Positions 16,612-27,836 are shown, counted from the stretch's first letter. The stretch: DNA of 64,000 bases from Micromonospora parathelypteridis (GCF_014201145.1 NZ_JACHDP010000001.1:3906001-3970000), one strand, 5' to 3'. The notes: generated from the letters alone by a model not told the origin. Program-made: numbers and translations.

Positions 16612-18414
16612 ATGAGTCACGTTCTCGCGGCAGTGGCCTGGCCGTACGCCAACGGCCCCCGCCACATCGGCCACGTCTCCGGTTTCGGCGTTCCCTCCGA
16701 CGTCTTCGCCCGGTACATGCGGATGGCCGGCCACGACGTGCTCATGGTCTCCGGCACCGACGAGCACGGCACCCCGATCCAGGTGCAGGCCGACGCCGAC
16801 GGGGTGACCCCGCGCGAGCTGGCCGACCGGTACAACAGGGTGATCGTCGAGGACCTGCACGGCCTCGGCCTCTCCTACGACCTGTTCACCCGCACCACCA
16901 CCCGTAACCACTACGCGGTGGTGCAGGAGTTGTTCGAGGGGATGTACCGCAACGGTTACATCGTGCCGAAGACCACCATGGGCGCCATCTCCCCGTCCAC
17001 CGGGCGCACCCTGCCCGACCGCTACATCGAGGGCACCTGCCCGATCTGCGGGTACGACAGTGCCCGCGGCGACCAGTGCGACAACTGCGGCAACCAGCTC
17101 GACCCGATCGACCTGATCGACCCGAAGTCGCGGATCAACGGGGAGACCCCGAAGTTCGTCGAGACCGAGCACTTCTTCCTGGACCTGCCCGCCCTGGCCG
17201 AGGTGCTGCGGCAGTGGCTGGACACCCGGGACGGGTGGCGGCCCAACGTGCTGCGGTTCTCCCGCAACCTGCTCGACGACCTCCAGCCCCGGGCGATCAC
17301 CCGCGACCTGGAGTGGGGCGTGCCGATCCCGCTGGACGGCTGGCGCGACCGACCGGACAAGCGGATCTACGTCTGGTTCGACGCGGTGATCGGCTACCTG
17401 TCCGCCTCGATCGAGTGGGCCCGCCGCTCCGGCGACCCGGAGGCCTGGCGGCAGTGGTGGTCCACCGACGGGGCCGGCAAGGACAGCCAGTCCTACTACT
17501 TCATGGGCAAGGACAACATCGTCTTCCACTCGGTGATCTGGCCGGCGCTGCTCTCCGGCTACTCCGGCGAGGGCTCCCGCGACGGTGAGCCGGGCGAGCT
17601 GGGTCGGCTGAACCTGCCCACCGAGGTCGTCTCCAGCGAATACCTGACCATGGAGGGGCGCAAGTTCTCCTCGTCCCGCAAGGTGGTCATCTACGTTCGC
17701 GACTTCCTGGAGCGCTACGACGCCGACGCGCTGCGCTACTTCATCGCCGCCGCCGGCCCGGAGAGCAACGACACCGACTTCACCTGGGCCGAGTTCCTCC
17801 GCCGCAACAACGACGAACTGGTCGCCGGCTGGGGCAACCTGGTCAACCGGTCCGTGTCGATGGCGGCGAAGAACTTCGGGGCGATCCCGCCGGTCGACCC
17901 GGCCGGGCTCACCGAGGCCGACGAGGCGCTGCTCGCCACCGCCCGGGCCGGGTTCGCCGTGGTCGGTGACCTGATCGGCCGGCACCGGCAGAAGCAGGCC
18001 ATCGGCGAGGCCATGAAGGTCGTCGCCGAGGCCAACAGGTACCTCTCCGAGCAGGCGCCGTGGAAGCTCAAGGACGAGGCGGACAAGCCTCGGATGGGCA
18101 CCATCCTGCACGTCGCCCTCCAGGTGATCAGCGACGCCAACACGCTGCTCACCCCGTTCCTGCCGCACTCGGCGCAGCAGGTGCACGAGCTGCTCGGCGG
18201 CACCGGCGTGCACGCGCCGATGCCGGTGATCGAGCAGGTCGACGACCTGGACGGCGGTCCGGCGTACCCGATCCTCACCGGGGACTACACCGTCGGCGCG
18301 CGTTGGGAGTCGGTGTCGCTGGAGGCGGGCCGACCGTTGGCAGTGCCGAAGCCGGTGTTCCGCAAGCTCGACCCGTCGATCGTCGACGAGGAGCTGGCCC
18401 GGCTGGCCGACTGA
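16612..18414 (+). CDS. metG: methionyl-tRNA synthetase
   Basis: 600 residues; charges tRNA-Met. HIGH motif at 18-21 (RHIGHVSG), a zinc knuckle CPIC...CDNC near residues 143-159, WFDAVIGY, and a second signature KFSSSR at 351-356 in place of KMSKS. The anticodon-binding helical domain follows; the C-terminal tRNA-binding (EMAP/Csaa-like) extension is absent, so it is the single-chain short form. The ATG has no SD but TAGGCT lies at 16598-16603, eight bases before it, fitting a leaderless or near-leaderless transcript. The longer upstream frame is not used because it lacks a start site with an SD. Terminates at a hairpin shared with the convergent neighbour. Confidence 0.97.
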   Translation: MSHVLAAVAWPYANGPRHIGHVSGFGVPSDVFARYMRMAGHDVLMVSGTDEHGTPIQVQADADGVTPRELADRYNRVIVEDLHGLGLSYDLFTRTTTRNHYAVVQELFEGMYRNGYIVPKTTMGAISPSTGRTLPDRYIEGTCPICGYDSARGDQCDNCGNQLDPIDLIDPKSRINGETPKFVETEHFFLDLPALAEVLRQWLDTRDGWRPNVLRFSRNLLDDLQPRAITRDLEWGVPIPLDGWRDRPDKRIYVWFDAVIGYLSASIEWARRSGDPEAWRQWWSTDGAGKDSQSYYFMGKDNIVFHSVIWPALLSGYSGEGSRDGEPGELGRLNLPTEVVSSEYLTMEGRKFSSSRKVVIYVRDFLERYDADALRYFIAAAGPESNDTDFTWAEFLRRNNDELVAGWGNLVNRSVSMAAKNFGAIPPVDPAGLTEADEALLATARAGFAVVGDLIGRHRQKQAIGEAMKVVAEANRYLSEQAPWKLKDEADKPRMGTILHVALQVISDANTLLTPFLPHSAQQVHELLGGTGVHAPMPVIEQVDDLDGGPAYPILTGDYTVGARWESVSLEAGRPLAVPKPVFRKLDPSIVDEELARLAD

Positions 18415-18423
18415 ACGCACGAC

Positions 18424-18454
18424 GCGCGGCGGCAGGGGTCCCCTGCCGCCGCGC
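18424..18454. terminator. bidirectional hairpin between metG and the convergent gene
   Basis: A 15-bp perfect palindrome (GCGCGGCGGCAGGGG and its complement) around a single T, 10 nt after the metG stop and 5 nt before the stop of the opposite gene. Confidence 0.85.
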
Positions 18455-18458
18455 GACG

Positions 18459-19706
18459 TCACATCGCGTACCGGGTGTCCATCACCTGGTCGTCGGTCAC
18501 CTCGGCGCCCGGTGCCCAGGCCTCGTAGACGCCACGTTCGTGGCACTGCGCACCGGTCGTGACCACCGCGTCCGGGTTCGGGTAGCGCAGTCGCATCCGC
18601 AGCCAACCGGCCTCCTCCCGCAGCACCAGGCAGGGCACGCCCCGCCACTGGGCGAACCGGAGCCGGCGGGCCACCGCATCCACCGGGTAACGGGCCGCCC
18701 GGGTCATCGCCAGCACGCGGAACCCGCCGGGCAGGTCGGCCACCGCCTCGTACTCGCTGTCGCCGTACATGCCCACCAGTTGGGTGGAGCGCGGGGCGTC
18801 CGAGTTCGGCACGTACTCCTGGTCCGGGGAGATGTCCGGCACCGCGGCCAGCAGGTGCCGCCACTGCGGGCCCACCATCCGCAGCCACCCGCGCTGCTCG
18901 GCCTGGTAGGTGTAGAGCACCACCTCTACGCCCTCCGCCGGGTAGGCGATCAGGGCGGCGTTGGCCGGCATCGGCAGGTCGGCGAAGTCCCGGGTGATGA
19001 ACTCCGGGATGAGCTGACCGTTGCTCGGCACGAAGCCGGTGCCCAGCACCGGCGCGCCGAGCCGGTCCCGGGATGCCAGCGCGGTCAGGCCACGGTGTGC
19101 CTCGCCCACCGGCACGTCGTAGTCGCCCGGGTCGGACGCCCGCCAGCGCAGGGCGTACGCCACCTCAGAGCCGTCCCGGCCGACCTCACCGTCGGTGCGC
19201 AGCACCGTCGTCGTCGCCGGCGTACGCAGATGCGCCACATCGTGCTCGCGGTAGCAGAAGCCGTGCGGCAGCCAGCCCCGTACGTACCCGGCGAGCTGCC
19301 GGGCAGAGAGCATCTTCACCATCCGGGTACCCCGCCGGACCACGGCCGACGCGCGTGCCACCGTCAGCGTCGGATCACCCGCGGCGGCCGGCTGCTGGCT
19401 GAGCTGGTGCAGGTACGCCCAGCCCCGCTCGCGGTGGGCGGGCATCATCAGCGGCGTCTCCGGCTCGTCGGCCGGCTCTGTCGCTCCGTGCACCGCGGTC
19501 ACCTCGGTGACGTGCACGAACCGGCGCCACGGCAGGGCGCTGCCCGGTCGGGGCGCCCACTCGAAGCCGGCCACCTCGTCGGCGCTGAACAGCTCGTACG
19601 CGGCGCCTCGGGCAATCTCCTCGGCGGGGTAGACGCCGCCTCCGAACGCCACGTGCAGCCCGGTCCGTTCACCGGCGGTGCCGCCGACCTGGGGGGTGAC
19701 GCTCAT
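18459..19706 (-). CDS. hypothetical protein, 415 aa
   Basis: I do not recognise the family. The product is soluble, with no signal peptide or span. Trp/Tyr-rich segments recur (AYELFSADEVAGFEWAP, VHVTEVTAVHG, GTRMVKMLSARQLAGYVRG, MVGPQWRHLLAAVPD, VGMYGDSEYEAVADL), suggesting two or more related beta-rich modules. The ATG (MSVTPQ) has GAGGAAGGTG upstream, which sets the start; an upstream in-frame ATG would add 22 residues without an SD. It is convergent with metG and divergent from tatD. A dispersed repeat lies just upstream. The C-terminal YEAWAPGAEVTDDQVMDTRYAM looks structured and may help recognition by profile search. Confidence 0.75.
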   Translation of the reverse strand: MSVTPQVGGTAGERTGLHVAFGGGVYPAEEIARGAAYELFSADEVAGFEWAPRPGSALPWRRFVHVTEVTAVHGATEPADEPETPLMMPAHRERGWAYLHQLSQQPAAAGDPTLTVARASAVVRRGTRMVKMLSARQLAGYVRGWLPHGFCYREHDVAHLRTPATTTVLRTDGEVGRDGSEVAYALRWRASDPGDYDVPVGEAHRGLTALASRDRLGAPVLGTGFVPSNGQLIPEFITRDFADLPMPANAALIAYPAEGVEVVLYTYQAEQRGWLRMVGPQWRHLLAAVPDISPDQEYVPNSDAPRSTQLVGMYGDSEYEAVADLPGGFRVLAMTRAARYPVDAVARRLRFAQWRGVPCLVLREEAGWLRMRLRYPNPDAVVTTGAQCHERGVYEAWAPGAEVTDDQVMDTRYAM

Positions 19707-19780
19707 GCCGTCACCTTCCTCTGCTCGGTGAGATGGGGGCCGCCACGCTGATGCGTCGGCCCGGTGGCGCACTCAGTCCG

Positions 19781-19866
19781 CTCATTGCCAGCACTCCGCT
19801 TCGCTCCGTGCCGTCGCTTCGCGCCACGCTGCCGCGCCTGCCGGTTCGCTCGCCGCGCTCGCTCGG
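19781..19866 (-). repeat. dispersed repeat, GAGCGAGCG...AGCGAAGCGGAGTG family
   Basis: Read on the minus strand this begins GAGCGAGCGCGGCGAGCGAA, then about 40 variable bases, then GAGCGAAGCGGAGTGCTGG and CAATGAG. The same order of blocks occurs at 53400-53483 and, in shortened form, at 33668-33690. It is not part of a gene here. The copies are recognisable only by their end blocks; the middle differs. Confidence 0.65.
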
Positions 19867-19952
19867 AGGCGACGGTAGAGTCGCGCGACGTAGCCGAGGT
19901 GAACGTCGGGTGGCGGGCAGATGGACAGGCCCGGTGTGTGATGCTGTCGCTG

Positions 19953-20840
19953 ATGAGCGAGCCGACTGAATCCCGTCGAGAGCGTGCCGCCCGGCGGGCC
20001 GGAGAGTTTCCGCCCGCCCCCGAGCCGCTGCCCCGGCCGGTGCTGGACAGCCACACCCACCTGGACATCACGGTCAGCGAGGCCGGTGTGCCCGGCGGCG
20101 GTCCGGCCGACGACCCGGTCGCCGTGGCGATCACATTGGCCGCCAAGGTCGGCGTGGACCGCCTGGTCCAGGTGGGGGTGGACGTCGCCTCCTCCCAGTG
20201 GGGCGCGGACACCGCCGACCGGTACCCGGCCGTGCTGGCCACCGTGGCGCTGCACCCCAACGAGGCGCCCCGGCTGGACGACCTCGACGAGGCACTGCGG
20301 GAGATCGAGTCACTCGCCGCCCGCGACCGGGTCCGGGGGATCGGCGAGACCGGAATGGACTTCTTCCGGACCGGCGACGAGGGGCGTGCCACGCAGGAGG
20401 AGAGTTTCCGGGCACACATCGCCATCGCCAAGCGGTACGGCAGGACGCTTGTCATCCACGACCGGGACGCGCACTCCGACGTGCTGCGGATCCTCGACGA
20501 CGAGGGCGCTCCCGAGCGGGTGGTGCTGCACTGCTTCTCCGGTGACGCGGACTTCGCCCGCGAGTGCGTCCGCCGCGGCTACCTGCTCAGCTTCGCCGGC
20601 ACCGTCACCTTTGCCAGCGCCAACGCGTTGCGCGAGGCCGCCGCGCTCACCCCCCTGGACCAGATTCTGGTGGAGACCGACGCCCCGTACCTCACCCCGA
20701 CGCCGCACCGTGGCCGGCCGAACGCCTCGTACCTGATCCCGCTCACCGTCCGCGCACTGGCCGCGACCACCGGCAGCGACGTGGACGAGTTGTGCGCGGC
20801 CATCTCCGCCAACGGCGACCGGGCCTTCGGCCCGTGGTGA
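19953..20840 (+). CDS. tatD: TatD-family metal-dependent hydrolase/DNase
   Basis: 295 residues from ATG ([15 protein letters not shown]); an ATG four codons upstream is also possible. It has the TatD metal ligands in order: [34 protein letters not shown] and [10 protein letters not shown]. The family are 3'-5' exonucleases or deoxyribonucleases of the amidohydrolase fold, involved in DNA repair and quality control. An N-terminal basic extension of about 30 residues precedes the barrel. It lies directly before ksgA, separated by 46 bp; in mycobacteria rpfB lies between the two, but it is absent here. It is divergent from the upstream hypothetical gene. Confidence 0.93.
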   Translation: MSEPTESRRERAARRAGEFPPAPEPLPRPVLDSHTHLDITVSEAGVPGGGPADDPVAVAITLAAKVGVDRLVQVGVDVASSQWGADTADRYPAVLATVALHPNEAPRLDDLDEALREIESLAARDRVRGIGETGMDFFRTGDEGRATQEESFRAHIAIAKRYGRTLVIHDRDAHSDVLRILDDEGAPERVVLHCFSGDADFARECVRRGYLLSFAGTVTFASANALREAAALTPLDQILVETDAPYLTPTPHRGRPNASYLIPLTVRALAATTGSDVDELCAAISANGDRAFGPW

Positions 20841-20886
20841 GCCCGGCCCGACGGCCGGCTCCGACGCCGCCGTTACGCTGCCAGGC

Positions 20887-21756
20887 ATGACCGGTCTCCT
20901 CGGCCCGGCGGAGATCCGGGAACTCGCCGCCCGGCTGGGCGTCGCGCCCACCAAGAAGCTGGGCCAGAACTTCGTGCACGACCCGAACACCGTGCGCCGG
21001 ATCGTCAACGCCGCCGGCCTGACCCCCGACGACGTGGCCCTGGAGGTCGGGCCCGGGCTCGGCTCGCTGACCCTGGGGCTGCTGCCGGTCGCCGGGCACG
21101 TCCACGCCGTGGAGATCGACCCGGTGCTCGCCGGGGCGCTGCCGGAGACCGCCGCGCGGCACGCCGGGGCCGATGCCGGCCGGCTCACCGTGCACCGCGC
21201 CGACGCGCTGCGCATCGACCCCGCCGAGCTGGCGGATCCGCCGCCGACCGCGCTGGTGGCGAACCTGCCCTACAACGTGGCCGTGCCCGTCGTGCTGCAC
21301 CTGCTCGCCGTGCTGCCCACCCTGCGGCACGGCCTGGTGATGGTGCAGAAGGAGGTCGCCGACCGGCTCGTCGCCGGTCCCGGCTCCAAGGTGTACGGCA
21401 TCCCGTCGGTCAAGCTCGCCTGGTACGCCCAGGCCCGGGGCGCCGGTCGGGTGCCCCCGAACGTGTTCTGGCCGGTCCCCAACGTCGACTCCGGCCTGGT
21501 CGCGTTCACCTGCCGCGAACCACCTCGAGCCGACGTACCCCGGGAAGAGGTCTTCGCGGTGGTCGACGCGGCGTTCGCGCAGCGGCGCAAGACGCTGCGG
21601 GCCGCCCTGGCCGGCTGGGCCGGCGGCCCGGACCGGGCCGCCGCCGCCCTCACCGCGGCCGGCGTCGACCCCGGCGCCCGGGGGGAGTCACTGACCGTCG
21701 AGCAGTTCACCGCCATCGCCGCGTCGGCTCCGGCCGGTACGCGGGCCGCGAAGTAG
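20887..21756 (+). CDS. ksgA: 16S rRNA (adenine(1518)-N6/adenine(1519)-N6)-dimethyltransferase
   Basis: 289 residues. RsmA/KsgA dimethylates two adjacent adenines near the 3' end of 16S rRNA and is the target linked to kasugamycin sensitivity. The signatures are [10 protein letters not shown] near the start, [10 protein letters not shown] (SAM loop), VHAVEIDP, the NLPYNVA catalytic motif (near residue 126) and [14 protein letters not shown]. The ATG is preceded by CAGGC with no strong SD; a TTACGCT-type -10 (GTTACGCT) ends 10 nt before it, so a leaderless start is likely. Followed by the ispE leader ORF, with 9 bp between the stop and the next start. Confidence 0.96.
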   Translation: MTGLLGPAEIRELAARLGVAPTKKLGQNFVHDPNTVRRIVNAAGLTPDDVALEVGPGLGSLTLGLLPVAGHVHAVEIDPVLAGALPETAARHAGADAGRLTVHRADALRIDPAELADPPPTALVANLPYNVAVPVVLHLLAVLPTLRHGLVMVQKEVADRLVAGPGSKVYGIPSVKLAWYAQARGAGRVPPNVFWPVPNVDSGLVAFTCREPPRADVPREEVFAVVDAAFAQRRKTLRAALAGWAGGPDRAAAALTAAGVDPGARGESLTVEQFTAIAASAPAGTRAAK

Positions 21757-21765
21757 GCTGACGCC

Positions 21766-21834
21766 GTGCCTGAGGAGCTGATCTTGACCGAGCTGTTCGA
21801 CATTCGTCTGCGCGTACGGGACATCACCCCGTGA
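21766..21834 (+). CDS. 22-aa leader ORF overlapping the ispE start
   Basis: GTG starts a 22-codon frame (MPEELILTELFDIRLRVRDI..) whose TGA overlaps the ispE GTG as GTGA. TAGGCT at 21754-21759 lies six bases before the GTG, matching the leaderless promoter layout seen upstream of other genes in this window. The peptide is acidic at the N-terminus and basic in the middle, with no obvious run of one amino acid, so classic attenuation is not indicated. It may simply deliver ribosomes to ispE. Evidence is positional only; no homologue is claimed. Confidence 0.5.
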   Translation: MPEELILTELFDIRLRVRDITP

Positions 21835-22781
21835 CCGAGGCCTGGCGACCGGACGGCGAGGACGAGCGACGCGGGGCCATCGGCCCGGTGAAGGTCCGGG
21901 TGCCCGCGAAGGTCAATCTGCACCTCGGGGTTGGCCCTCTTCGCCGTGACGGCTACCACGAGCTGAACACGGTGTACCACGCCATCTCGATCTACGACGA
22001 GCTGACGGCCCGCCGGGGCGACACTCTCGCCCTGACCATGGAGGGCGAAGGCACCGGGGAGTTGGCGTTGGACGACACCAACCTGGTGATCCGCGCGGCG
22101 CACGCCCTCGCCGGGTACGCGGGCGTGCTGCCCCACGCCCGACTGCACCTGCGAAAGCAGATCCCCCTCGCCGGTGGGCTGGCCGGCGGTAGCGCCGACG
22201 CGGCCGCCACGCTGGTGGCCTGCGACGCGCTGTGGGGCACCGGGCTGTCCCGCGACGAGTTAGCCGGGATCGCCGCGGACCTCGGCTCCGACGTGCCCTT
22301 CCTGATCTACGGCGGCACCGCGCTGGGCACCGGCCGGGGCGAGGCGATCAGCCCCGTGCTGGCCCGCCCCACCTCCTGGCACTGGGTGGTGGCGATCGCC
22401 GACGGCGGCCTCAGCACCCCGGCCGCGTACCGCGAGTTGGATCGGCTCCGCGACGCCGGGTCCGCCGGTGCGCCGCTGGGCAGCACCGACGCGCTGCTGG
22501 GTGCGTTGCGCCAGCGTGACCCCCGGGTGCTCGCCCGGACACTCGGCAACGACCTCCAGGACGCCGCGCTGGCCATGCGCCCGGCGCTGGCCGACACCCT
22601 CAAGGCCGGTGAGGCGGCCGGCGCGCTCACCGGCATCGTCTCCGGCTCCGGGCCGACCTGCGTGTTCCTCGCTGCCGACGGGGCAGACGCGGAGCGGATC
22701 GCCGCCGAGTTGACTGCTGCGGGCGTGTGCCGGGAGGCCCGGGTCGCGCACGGCCCGGTCGCCGGCGCTCGCGTCGGCTGA
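21831..22781 (+). CDS. ispE: 4-diphosphocytidyl-2-C-methyl-D-erythritol kinase
   Basis: 316 residues. IspE phosphorylates CDP-methylerythritol with ATP in the MEP isoprenoid pathway. GHMP kinase motifs: VRVPAKVNLHLGVGPLRRDGYHEL near the start, PLAGGLAGGSADAAAT (ATP loop) in the middle, and GIVSGSGPTCVFL toward the C-terminus. GTG overlaps the TGA of the 22-codon leader ORF. It follows ksgA as in many actinobacteria (Rv1010-Rv1011 order). The first 20 residues (TEAWRPDGEDERRG) are an extra polar extension before the conserved fold. Confidence 0.97.
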   Translation: MTEAWRPDGEDERRGAIGPVKVRVPAKVNLHLGVGPLRRDGYHELNTVYHAISIYDELTARRGDTLALTMEGEGTGELALDDTNLVIRAAHALAGYAGVLPHARLHLRKQIPLAGGLAGGSADAAATLVACDALWGTGLSRDELAGIAADLGSDVPFLIYGGTALGTGRGEAISPVLARPTSWHWVVAIADGGLSTPAAYRELDRLRDAGSAGAPLGSTDALLGALRQRDPRVLARTLGNDLQDAALAMRPALADTLKAGEAAGALTGIVSGSGPTCVFLAADGADAERIAAELTAAGVCREARVAHGPVAGARVG

Positions 22782-22893
22782 CGAGGCGTCCCACCGGGCG
22801 CGCGGCGAGGGCATCCATGTCGTCCGCGTACCCTTGGGTCAGGCGTCCAGGTGCCCGCCGGCACCGGGACGCTTTGATCATGAAGGGTGGAAC

Positions 22894-24699
<1,806 letters not shown>

Positions 24700-24801
24700 C
24701 CGGGCCGAACGCGCCGGCCCGGGGGCCGTGTGCGGCGTCACACCGCCACATGCGGGACAATCGTCGGCGACACCTCACCCCACGGCGTTGGAGACACAGA
24801 C

Positions 24802-25257
24802 ATGGCCCACACCCCCGTCAACCACCCCGCGCGGCCGATCTACCGGGCGATCGGCGGGCTGACCGGTCTGTACCTGGTGGTCTTCGGTGTGCTCGGCATC
24901 ATCACGAGCACCGGCAACGAGATCCTCGCCCAGGACGACACCCAGGTCCTCGGTCAGGGCACCAACCTCGGCTTCTCGCTGCTCACCGTTCTGGTCGGGA
25001 TCGTCGTGCTGATCGGCACCGCGCTCGGCCGCAACATCGACGTGGCGATCAACCAGTGGCTGGCGTACGCCCTGATGGTGGTCAGCCTGGCCGGTCTCGC
25101 GTTCATCCGGACCGACGCCAACTTCTTCAACTTCAGCATCACCACCGTCATGGTCGTGATGGCCGCCGCCCTGGTGCTGCTCATGGTCGGCATGTACGGC
25201 AAGGTCGGGTCGGACGACGAGGCTGAGGCTTTCCAGAAGGCTCGGCTTGTTCTCTGA
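24802..25257 (+). CDS. DUF4383 membrane protein, copy 1
   Basis: 151 residues with four predicted spans and a short hydrophilic C-terminus. N-terminal HTPVNHPARPIYR is the family signature. TTGGAGA eight bases upstream supports ATG; an upstream GTG would add 24 residues. Function unknown; actinobacterial DUF4383 proteins are small integral membrane proteins. It is paralogous to the next gene, sharing VNHPARP.YR at the N-terminus, the 'FGV.G..' first span and ANFFNFS/ANFLNFS near the third span. Confidence 0.85.
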   Translation: MAHTPVNHPARPIYRAIGGLTGLYLVVFGVLGIITSTGNEILAQDDTQVLGQGTNLGFSLLTVLVGIVVLIGTALGRNIDVAINQWLAYALMVVSLAGLAFIRTDANFFNFSITTVMVVMAAALVLLMVGMYGKVGSDDEAEAFQKARLVL

Positions 25258-25280
25258 GTTTGTTTCTTGGGTGCGGCCGT

Positions 25281-25354
25281 GGTTTTCGCCGGAGCCCGAG
25301 CTGCTCCGGGCGGTCAGGCTTGATCCCTGCGCAGCTCGGGCTCCGGCGAAAACC
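25281..25354. repeat. perfect 24-bp inverted repeat between the DUF4383 genes
   Basis: Two perfectly complementary 24-bp arms (left begins GGTTTTCGCCGGAGCC) are separated by 26 bp. The right arm ends in AAAACC rather than a T-tract in the direction of copy 1, so a plus-strand terminator is possible but atypical. It lies 23 bp after the stop of copy 1. Perfect arms of this length with no decay are uncommon for a plain terminator. Confidence 0.8.
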
Positions 25355-25461
25355 TGACCTGGTCCAGCCTCCGGCGGACCTTCCGCATTGTGGTTTTGCG
25401 GACAGTTGGCTCTGGCTTGGGTGACAATCCTCCTGAAACGGTCAATTCAGGGGGTCTGGGT

Positions 25462-25938
25462 ATGCCGCACTTCCCGGTGAACCATCCGGCACGGCCGCTC
25501 TACCGGGTCCTCTCCGGCCTGATCGGCGTCTACATCCTGGTCTTCGGCGTCTGGGGCGTCGCCGAGACGATCGGCAACCCGCTCTTCGACCGAAGCAGCA
25601 CCTGGGCCCTCGGGCTCCGCACCAACCTGGCGTTCTCGCTCGCGTCGGTGGTCTTCGGAGTCGTCCTGATCATCGGGGCTTCACGGCGCAGCAACCTCGG
25701 CCACTACATGAACCTCACCGCCGGGGTGGTGTTCCTGGTTACCAGCATCCTGATGATGTCCGTGCTGCAGACCGGGGCGAACTTCCTCAACTTTTCGATG
25801 TCGACAGTGGTCGTGTCGATGCTGTTCGGCCTGATCCTGCTCGGCACCGGACTCTACGACAAGGTCGGCCCACCGGAACACGCCCAGGCGGAGCTGGAGC
25901 ACCGCAAACACCCGGTGGCCGACGTGCACCGCCGCTGA
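25462..25938 (+). CDS. DUF4383 membrane protein, copy 2
   Basis: 158 residues, four predicted spans, starting MPHFPVNHPARPLYR with CAGGGGG upstream. It shares the N-terminal signature, span layout and ANFLNFS motif with copy 1 and probably arose by tandem duplication, though the divergence is considerable. The C-terminus has a hydrophilic tail with His (EHAQAELEHRKHPVADVHRR) that copy 1 lacks. It is convergent with the TetR gene, 7 bp apart. Function unknown. Confidence 0.85.
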   Translation: MPHFPVNHPARPLYRVLSGLIGVYILVFGVWGVAETIGNPLFDRSSTWALGLRTNLAFSLASVVFGVVLIIGASRRSNLGHYMNLTAGVVFLVTSILMMSVLQTGANFLNFSMSTVVVSMLFGLILLGTGLYDKVGPPEHAQAELEHRKHPVADVHRR

Positions 25939-25945
25939 CCCGTGG

Positions 25946-26647
25946 TCAGCGACGCCGGGCGGTGATCAACGTCGGCTTCGCCTCCAGGTGCGACAACCCG
26001 TTCCAGGCAAGGTTGACGAGGTGCGCCGCCACCGTCTCCTTGCGCGGCTTGCGCACCTCCAGCCACCAGCGTCCGGTCAGTGCCACCATGCCGACCAGCG
26101 CCTGCGAGTACAGCTCGGCGAGCTTCGGGTCGTACCCGCGGCTCTTGAACTCGGCGCCCAGGATGTGCTCGACCTGGTGCGCCACGTCGTTCATCACGCT
26201 GCTGAAGTTGGCCGTGCCGGACATCAACGGCGACTCGCGGACCAGCACCCGGAAACCGCTGGTCTCCTCTTCGATGTAGCCCAGCAGGGCCAGGGCCGCC
26301 TGCTCCAGCAGCTCCCGTGGGTGCCCGGCGGTCAACGCCGTGGTGATCCGGTCCAGCAGGGCCCGGACCTCCCGGTCCACCACCACCGCGTAGAGCCCTT
26401 CCTTGCCGCCGAAGTGCTCGTACACCACCGGCTTGGAGACCTTGGCGCGGGCCGCGACCTCCTCGATGGAGGTGGCGTCGAAACCGCGCTCGGCGAAGAG
26501 CTGCCGCCCGGTCGCGATCAACTGCTCGCGTCGCTGGGCCGCCGACATGCGGACTCGGGAGGCGGGTTTGGGTTTGGCTGCCGGGGCCGGAGCCGGCGGC
26601 GTCGCCCGCCGGCCGCCGACACCGTTACCGTTATTGACCTCAGGCAT
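25946..26647 (-). CDS. TetR-family transcriptional regulator
   Basis: 233 residues. A Pro/Ala-rich N-terminal stretch (1-33) precedes a canonical TetR helix-turn-helix (about 35-82: RREQLIATGRQLFAERGFDATS, EEVAARAKVSKPVVYEHFGGKEGLY). The remainder is the helical ligand-binding domain, all-alpha with FRVLVRESPLMSG. ATG (MPEVNNG) has CGAGGCGG upstream. It lies 223 bp downstream of a fatty-acid desaturase on the same strand. A 29-bp palindrome upstream of that desaturase is a good candidate operator, so it may regulate desaturation. The ligand is unknown; acyl-CoA is a reasonable guess from this context only. Confidence 0.93.
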   Translation of the reverse strand: MPEVNNGNGVGGRRATPPAPAPAAKPKPASRVRMSAAQRREQLIATGRQLFAERGFDATSIEEVAARAKVSKPVVYEHFGGKEGLYAVVVDREVRALLDRITTALTAGHPRELLEQAALALLGYIEEETSGFRVLVRESPLMSGTANFSSVMNDVAHQVEHILGAEFKSRGYDPKLAELYSQALVGMVALTGRWWLEVRKPRKETVAAHLVNLAWNGLSHLEAKPTLITARRR

Positions 26648-26870
26648 GTCGCCGCCTCGCTGGCGCTCGGTGACGCCCTGCCGTGGAATGGTGCCTCCGC
26701 TGTGCCCGTTCACGTCGTCGCCTCACTGGCGGGCGGTCCGACCACCCTGCCACGCCGTCCGACCGTACCCGGATCGGGCCCGGCCCCCCGTGTGCCGAGC
26801 CGTCCGGTCCCCCCGCGTGGCTCGATCATCCGGCCATCCTGCCAGGCGGCATCCCGGTGCACCGCCCGGT

Positions 26871-27836
26871 TTATCGGGGTGCGACCGGCTTCACCAGCTT
26901 GGCGGCGAGTCGTTCCGGCTTCGGCCAGCGCACCTGCGTCGCCGCGCCGGTCTTCTCGAACAACCAGATCACCCGGGCGGAGATGTCCACCTGTCCACGC
27001 AGCACGCCGTGCCGGGCACTGGTGGGGTCGGCGTGGTGCAGGTTGTGCCAGCTCTCGCCGAACGACAGGATCGCCAGCGGCCAGAAGTTCGACGCACGGT
27101 CGCCCTGGCGCATCGCGAACGGACGCTCGCCGTAGACGTGGCAGACCGAGTTGATCGCCCAGGTGACGTGGTGCAGCAGACCGATTCGAACCAGCCCCGC
27201 CCAGAAGAACGCGGTCAGCGCGCCCTGCCAGGACCAGGACACCAGGCCGCCGATCAGCGCCGGGCCGAGCAGTGAGATGGCCACCATCGCAGGGAAGAGC
27301 CGATCGACCCGGCTGATGTCACGGTCCGCGATGAGATCCGGTGCGAAACGCTCCCGGTTGGACAACTCCCGGCGGAACAGCCAGCCCACATGGGCGTGGA
27401 ACAGGCCCCGGGTCAACGCCCAGAAGCTGGTGCCGAAGCGCCACGGCGAGTGCGGGTCACCCTCCAGATCGGAGAACGCGTGGTGCCGCCGGTGGTCGGC
27501 GACCCACTGGATGATCTCGCCCTGCACCGCCAGCGAACCCGCCACCGCGAGCGTCACCCGCAGCCACCGCTTGGCCTTGAACGAGCCGTGCGTGAAGTAG
27601 CGGTGGAAGCCGACGGTGATGCCGAGTCCGGAGACGACGTACCAGACCAGGCCGATGACCACGTCGGTCCAGCCCAGCCAGCCGCCCCATGCCACCGGCA
27701 CGGCGATCAGCAGGGCGACGAAGGGGATGACCACGAAACCCCAGAGGGCGGCCAGGATTCCGGGGGACTGGCTGCCGTCGGTGAGTGGTTTGGGGCCGGT
27801 GCCGGCGGGGTTGGGATCGAGCAGAGCAGTGGACAT
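26871..27836 (-). CDS. membrane acyl-CoA/acyl-lipid delta-9 desaturase
   Basis: 321 residues from ATG (MSTALLDPN) with GCGAGG upstream. Di-iron desaturase of the membrane type with all three His boxes: HRYFTH (78-83), HRRHH (115-119) and HNLHH (near 255). Two pairs of spans flank these. The fold and box spacing match stearoyl-CoA desaturase-like enzymes, which introduce a double bond into acyl chains to keep the membrane fluid. The upstream palindrome and downstream TetR gene suggest regulated expression. Electron donor (ferredoxin/oxidoreductase) genes are not adjacent. Confidence 0.95.
   Translation of the reverse strand: MSTALLDPNPAGTGPKPLTDGSQSPGILAALWGFVVIPFVALLIAVPVAWGGWLGWTDVVIGLVWYVVSGLGITVGFHRYFTHGSFKAKRWLRVTLAVAGSLAVQGEIIQWVADHRRHHAFSDLEGDPHSPWRFGTSFWALTRGLFHAHVGWLFRRELSNRERFAPDLIADRDISRVDRLFPAMVAISLLGPALIGGLVSWSWQGALTAFFWAGLVRIGLLHHVTWAINSVCHVYGERPFAMRQGDRASNFWPLAILSFGESWHNLHHADPTSARHGVLRGQVDISARVIWLFEKTGAATQVRWPKPERLAAKLVKPVAPR

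Noticed and set aside
16597..18888. 763-residue minus-strand frame opposite metG
   Set aside because: It is antisense to a complete metG with conserved motifs and has the Val/Arg/Gly-rich composition typical of GC-rich shadow frames.
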